A stretch of DNA of 64,000 bases from Melampsora larici-populina 98AG31 (taxonomy: Eukaryota; Basidiomycota; Pucciniomycetes; Pucciniales; Melampsoraceae): contig NW_006768783.1 of NCBI RefSeq assembly GCF_000204055.1, forward strand, positions 493,119 to 557,118, written 5' to 3'. Position 1 is the stretch's first letter. The number at the start of each line of letters is the position of its first letter. Both the position numbers and the translations under genes were made by a program. This document shows positions 60,084-64,000 of the stretch, in pieces. Under the pieces are notes generated by a model that saw nothing but the letters and a program-made list of their open reading frames with translations, was not told the DNA's origin and made no database searches.

Positions 60084-62702
60084 CTAGGCATATTCTGCAT
60101 AGCATGCATTCACATTGCCTATATCCTCCAAGACATTCATTTTGTGCCGTGGGTTGATGCAATTTTTAAGTTGATCCTTGGGAACCGACAATGCAATTAC
60201 TTTTCTTGCTAGGGAAGCTTTCTTTTTCTGTACCTGAAGGGCGAACAAAAAGGTTTGCACCTCATGGTGAGTATGCTGCTTTCTTGACACCAGAGCAATT
60301 GACTCACATTGAATAGGTGCTGTTCAACCGATTCCCCTGCAACCACATGATACACCTTCACAGGGTGGGTCTGGCCTATTCGATGTAGACGGTCAATTGC
60401 TTGTTGCACAATCTGCGGATTCCAATGGGCATCCTAATGATATTCCTTTTAGCTAAATGTAAAGACAGTATATGGATAATTGATAACATTCTCACCATCA
60501 GGTAGACCTCATCAGCACATGTCATATTCAAGCCAACACCTCCAGCTTCAATAGATACTATGAAGGCCTCAATCTGGATGTTGGTCTGGAATCTGGTGAG
60601 TTGCCATGTTCTCTGCTGAGTTGTCATTCCACCGTGCAAGGACCCACTTGAAATGCCGTGACATTCCAATGCAATCATGATCCTGTGGCTTGATCAGGTG
60701 AGCGTACAGGACAAATTATATTCGAGAGAAAAAAATATTTACCACTCCATGAAACACCTCCATTGTGTATAGATAACAGTCTTCTTGGATAGACCTTTAT
60801 GCAAAAGGCCCTGCTTCTTTTTGAGCTGGGAAACCAAGAATGTAAGCTTGCTGCTCAGTGACCAGTCCTCCAGGTAGGCTGGCCTGGCCTCCGCAGTCAA
60901 TTCCCTCCCGTCAGGCACCATGATTCCTAGCTCCTCCTCCATCTCTGTAATCTTGATCTGATTGAACCCTTGTTCTTGTTTGAATAAAAGAGGGTGATTG
61001 CACGTCATCCTGAGATTGCTCAATTGTCTGAAATATTCACCTTGTTTATGTTGGATTTGAGAGCTAACCCCAAATTCCCGAAGAAATCTTTCATAATGTT
61101 GCTGATATACTTGTTTCACTTGAGGATGCATGTCCAATAAGATGGTCTCATGATATATTGGAGGTAAATCACGTAGGTGGCTAGCTTTTGTCCGCCTCAG
61201 CATAAAGTATCTTAGTAACTGGTTGAGTGTGTCCAAATTTCCTTGATGAACAGGCAGAGTGATTTGAAGGTACCATACAGAGTCTTGGTGAAATGGCTTG
61301 ATGCGCAGAAATTTGAAGAGCATGTGCAAGTCTCCAATTCGGTTATGGAGTGGAGTTCCAGTGAGACAGAGCCGGTTGACTGATTCCACAGAGGTGAGGA
61401 CTGCATGGGAGCTGGTATCATTACGGATTATACTGGGACCAGTAGAGGGTCAGCTTGGTAAATGTTAACTTGGCAAAAGTAGTTGATACTCACTGAGCTT
61501 CATCAATGACCACTCTGTACCACCTGGTTGTAAAAGGGAGGCGGCTTAATCCAGCAAGCCGGTAGTCATATAAAAGTGTGTTGGGGGTTGTAAGGATGAT
61601 GTCAGCTGAGTGGATATCACGTAGAGGTAGTTTGACTCTGTCTATGCCATGCCAGCGCATAATTTTCAAACTGTTTTTCTTAGTGTGTTTTTCGACTTCA
61701 TGTTCCCAGTTATCCATGAGACTAGTAGGACAGATCAACAGAGTGGTGTGAGATGGACGTAGGTGATTGTTTGCGTGGTTGAGATCTGATGCTGAATCCT
61801 GATGTTTGAATTGTCTTGATGCTTCCAGTGTGGTAGCAATCAAAGAAATAGTTTGAATAGTTTTACCAAGTCCCATGTCATCCGCTAGAATTGATGCCCT
61901 AGGGCTGACTGGTCTGGTTTGTGTGTCAGTCACAATAAATTCTTCACCACAGAGACGGTGACTCCACCGGCTGAAGGGTGGCATTGATTTGTAAAACCAA
62001 AGGGAGTGATAAGTTGTTGAATCTGGATTTTTGCGGTCTATCAAAAAGGCCAGGCCTTGCTTCTGATGTGGTTGTAGCTGAGAAGTAACTATCGCCGAAG
62101 GATTGACTGGCTGAAGATCTGAACCACATGAAATGGACGCAAGCGTTGTGACCTCTTCCCTGGACAACACATGATCAGGAAATGCTGAGGCCCAGTTGGG
62201 AGTGGTCTGTGCTTCTAGATCCACCAGAGGGATAAGTTGATGTTCTTGAGGCTTGTAATGAGGAGGACGGTGGAGGTTGATTTTGAAGTGTCTGACTGTC
62301 TGGACAAGGCTTCCTTCGTACCACTTTGGGATGAATATAAGTACATTGACTTGCAATTGAGTTGCTTCATGCCCATCAAATTCTACAATAGCGGTGTTGA
62401 CACTCAAGCTGATGAGAACTGGATGACTGGGGTCAAATATTGTACTAGGTTTCCATCCGCCAGCAGGTAGAGCTTTATATATACGAGGAGTTGTCCCAAG
62501 CAGCTTAAAGAAACAACTATCAACACCGGTAGGGACATACCCCAATGAAATACCAGTTGGAAGATATAAACTGGTCTCTGGTGTGATATTGGTGTGAGCA
62601 GAGACCTTCAGGAACACAGGTGACTGATGGGGATGTTCCAATGAAAGATATCATCCCAGCACATACTGGTTGGCTTAAATTTTGTTGAGGTGTGACAAAC
62701 AT
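60084..62702 (-). CDS. SNF2-family ATPase, RAD5/RAD16/HLTF-like, without RING finger
   Basis: Six exons (62702-62667, 62623-61494, 61432-60743, 60682-60496, 60433-60308, 60260-60084) give 781 residues. ATPase motifs in order: LQPHQKQGLAFL near 195, the Walker A in DDMGLGKT (263-267 GLGKT), LLICPTSLMDNW, DEAH (386-389), LTGTPLHNRIGDL, then the helicase C half with HGGMTTQQR, AGGVGLNM and DRLHRIGQ (695-702). RAD5/RAD16/HLTF proteins normally carry a RING finger between the two halves; here that region lacks a C3HC4 pattern. Such ATPases remodel DNA-protein complexes in repair. The first intron (43 nt) and the 12-codon first exon are the least certain part. No disruption is seen. Transposon neighbours on one side suggest it may belong to an amplified, TE-associated SNF2 group. 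Confidence 0.82.
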
Positions 62703-63393
62703 GATGACGAAATGAAGATGAAGAGGATAGAAATTGGTAGATTGGAATGAGGGACAATATACTTTGAGGGCATGAAGCTTGCTTTATATGAGCTCAAATG
62801 TGCTGTGCGGATTTACACAATTTACCTCATAATCAAGGATCTCGCAGATCCACGCACAAGCTCCTGATATTGATGCAAATCCCATGTCACATGTTCCATC
62901 AGGGGATGAGGGGCATCGTGGGTCCCCCTATGCTGCATTGCAGGTGCCACTCAAGGGCTGCAAGTGGCAACTGAATAGGAATCAACACTGTGGAAAAATT
63001 TTCCAAAAAAAAACCCCCGGGGATAGCTCATTGAGAACATCAACATAAAATGTATTGATAAAAATTTCTATTTGTTCGCCTCAACCTGATGACGCGGAAC
63101 CTGAAGATAATATTCATAACTTATTTGTCTTATCACAATGTTTTCAAACACTTGGTACTGATACTGTGTCATCCATTTTTTTTGTATTGACTAAGGAAAA
63201 AATTTTGGATGATCAGTCTCATACCAAACGGTCTAACATCAAACACAAAAAAAATTGAAACAGTTCATACATGTACAAATTTTTTCTCCAAGTATAAAAA
63301 AAAATTCATACATATACAAAATCTTTCTCCAAGTAAAAAATAACTATGTGACCTGTTTGACCAGGTCAATTTGATATATTCATAGCCCAAGAA
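62703..63393. other. Intergenic, no gene seen
   Basis: Upstream flank of the SNF2 gene. Includes an aaaaaaaaacccccgggg run at about 63006 and AT-rich sequence with the word catacatgtacaaat/catacatatacaaaat repeated at 63265-63320. Confidence 0.45.
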
Positions 63394-64000
63394 CACCACC
63401 TGAGCAGTAGGTGGCCATACTTTGAAAGATGGGCCACCTACTGCTCAGGTGGTGCCACCAATGAGGTGGCCCTACTTTTACAGTTTGGCTGCCTAGCGCT
63501 TCGGTGGGCGGGTCATTGCTCAATGCCACCTAAGGGCTAGGTGGCCCAACTTTAAAAGTTAGGCCACCTAGCCCTTAGGTGGCCTCCATCGCACGATCAC
63601 CTGCTGATCGTGCGATGGAGTCCGGGGCCGAGAATAAACGGATTCTCGGCCCCGGGCTATGTCCTCAGCCATCGCACGACCTGCTGATCGTGCGATGGAG
63701 TCCGGGGCCGAGAATAAACAGATTCTCGGCCCTGGCCTGATAGACCCACCATCGCACGATCACCAGGTGATCGTGCGATGGAGGCCACCTACCTACCTAA
63801 GGGCTAGGTGGCCAAACTTTAAAAGTAGGGCCACCTAGCCCTTAGGTGGCCTCCATCGCACAATCACCTGATGATTGTGCGATGGTGTCCAGGGCCGAGA
63901 ACAACCCGAATCTCGGCCCTGGACCGAGAGTAACCACATCGCACGATCAGTGACTGATCGTGCGATGTAGGCCACCTACCTAAGGGCTAGGTGGCCCTAC
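63394..64000. repeat. Mosaic array of three interleaved hairpin families, open at the right edge
   Basis: Type A, arms gccacctaagggctaggtgg: 63394-63454 (divergent), 63525-63583, 63784-63850 and 63971 onward. Type B, ccatcgcacgatca pairing with tgatcgtgcgatgg: 63586-63618, 63669-63698, 63749-63781, 63853-63885, 63937-63967. Type C, ccggggccgagaat pairing with attctcggccccgg: 63622-63655, 63702-63735, 63889-63922. The order is A, A, B, C, B, C, B, A, B, C, B, A. Arms pair nearly perfectly around loops of a few to about 15 bases. Between copies, changes in one arm are matched in the other (B4 A-T for G-C; C3 A-T for G-C). No coding capacity. Confidence 0.93.

Overview
The window is nuclear DNA of a filamentous basidiomycete, most likely a rust fungus (Pucciniales). 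The support is many short GT-AG introns, basidiomycete-type housekeeping genes, small secreted proteins without recognisable domains, a gag/F-box/LRR gene style I associate with rusts, and heavy loading with DNA transposons (PIF/Harbinger, hAT, Tc1-mariner/pogo-type MITEs, an integrase-like DDE element). The order-level call is inference; no rRNA, tRNA or marker gene was seen.

Layout. 1-9.5 kb: 3' end of an unknown gene, a secreted GH12 glucanase (minus), an NRAMP metal transporter (minus) and TAD2, the tRNA A34 deaminase subunit (plus). 10.3-22.2 kb: transposon-rich, with two apparently identical 525-bp MITEs (one inside an exon of a gag/F-box/LRR gene), two other MITEs and a complete-looking 4.3-kb PIF/Harbinger element carrying a DDE transposase and an AT-hook/SANT-like partner gene. 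23-31 kb: the HOG-pathway response regulator SSK1 (minus), divergent over 221 bp from TAF4 (plus). 31.7-41.4 kb: a small secreted protein whose intron holds a MITE nested in a MITE, SEC22, a predicted coiled-coil protein and MAF1. 43-57 kb: two decayed hAT transposases and a 7.8-kb TAA-flanked element with large inverted arms, CACAAG palindrome arrays and gene fragments. 57.6-62.7 kb: a 30-bp minisatellite running in frame into an integrase-like DDE transposase, then a RAD5/RAD16-like SNF2 ATPase (minus). 63.4-64.0 kb: a mosaic of three interleaved hairpin families that runs off the window.

The host genes are unlinked housekeeping functions (secretory SNARE, TFIID, Pol III repression, tRNA editing, stress signalling, metal uptake) plus candidate host-interaction proteins. 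The most unusual structures are the terminal hairpin mosaic, where paired arms change together, and the MITE whose removal with one TA restores an open frame. Exon models were joined by hand from splice signals and reading-frame continuity, so single junctions may be off although the families are clear.
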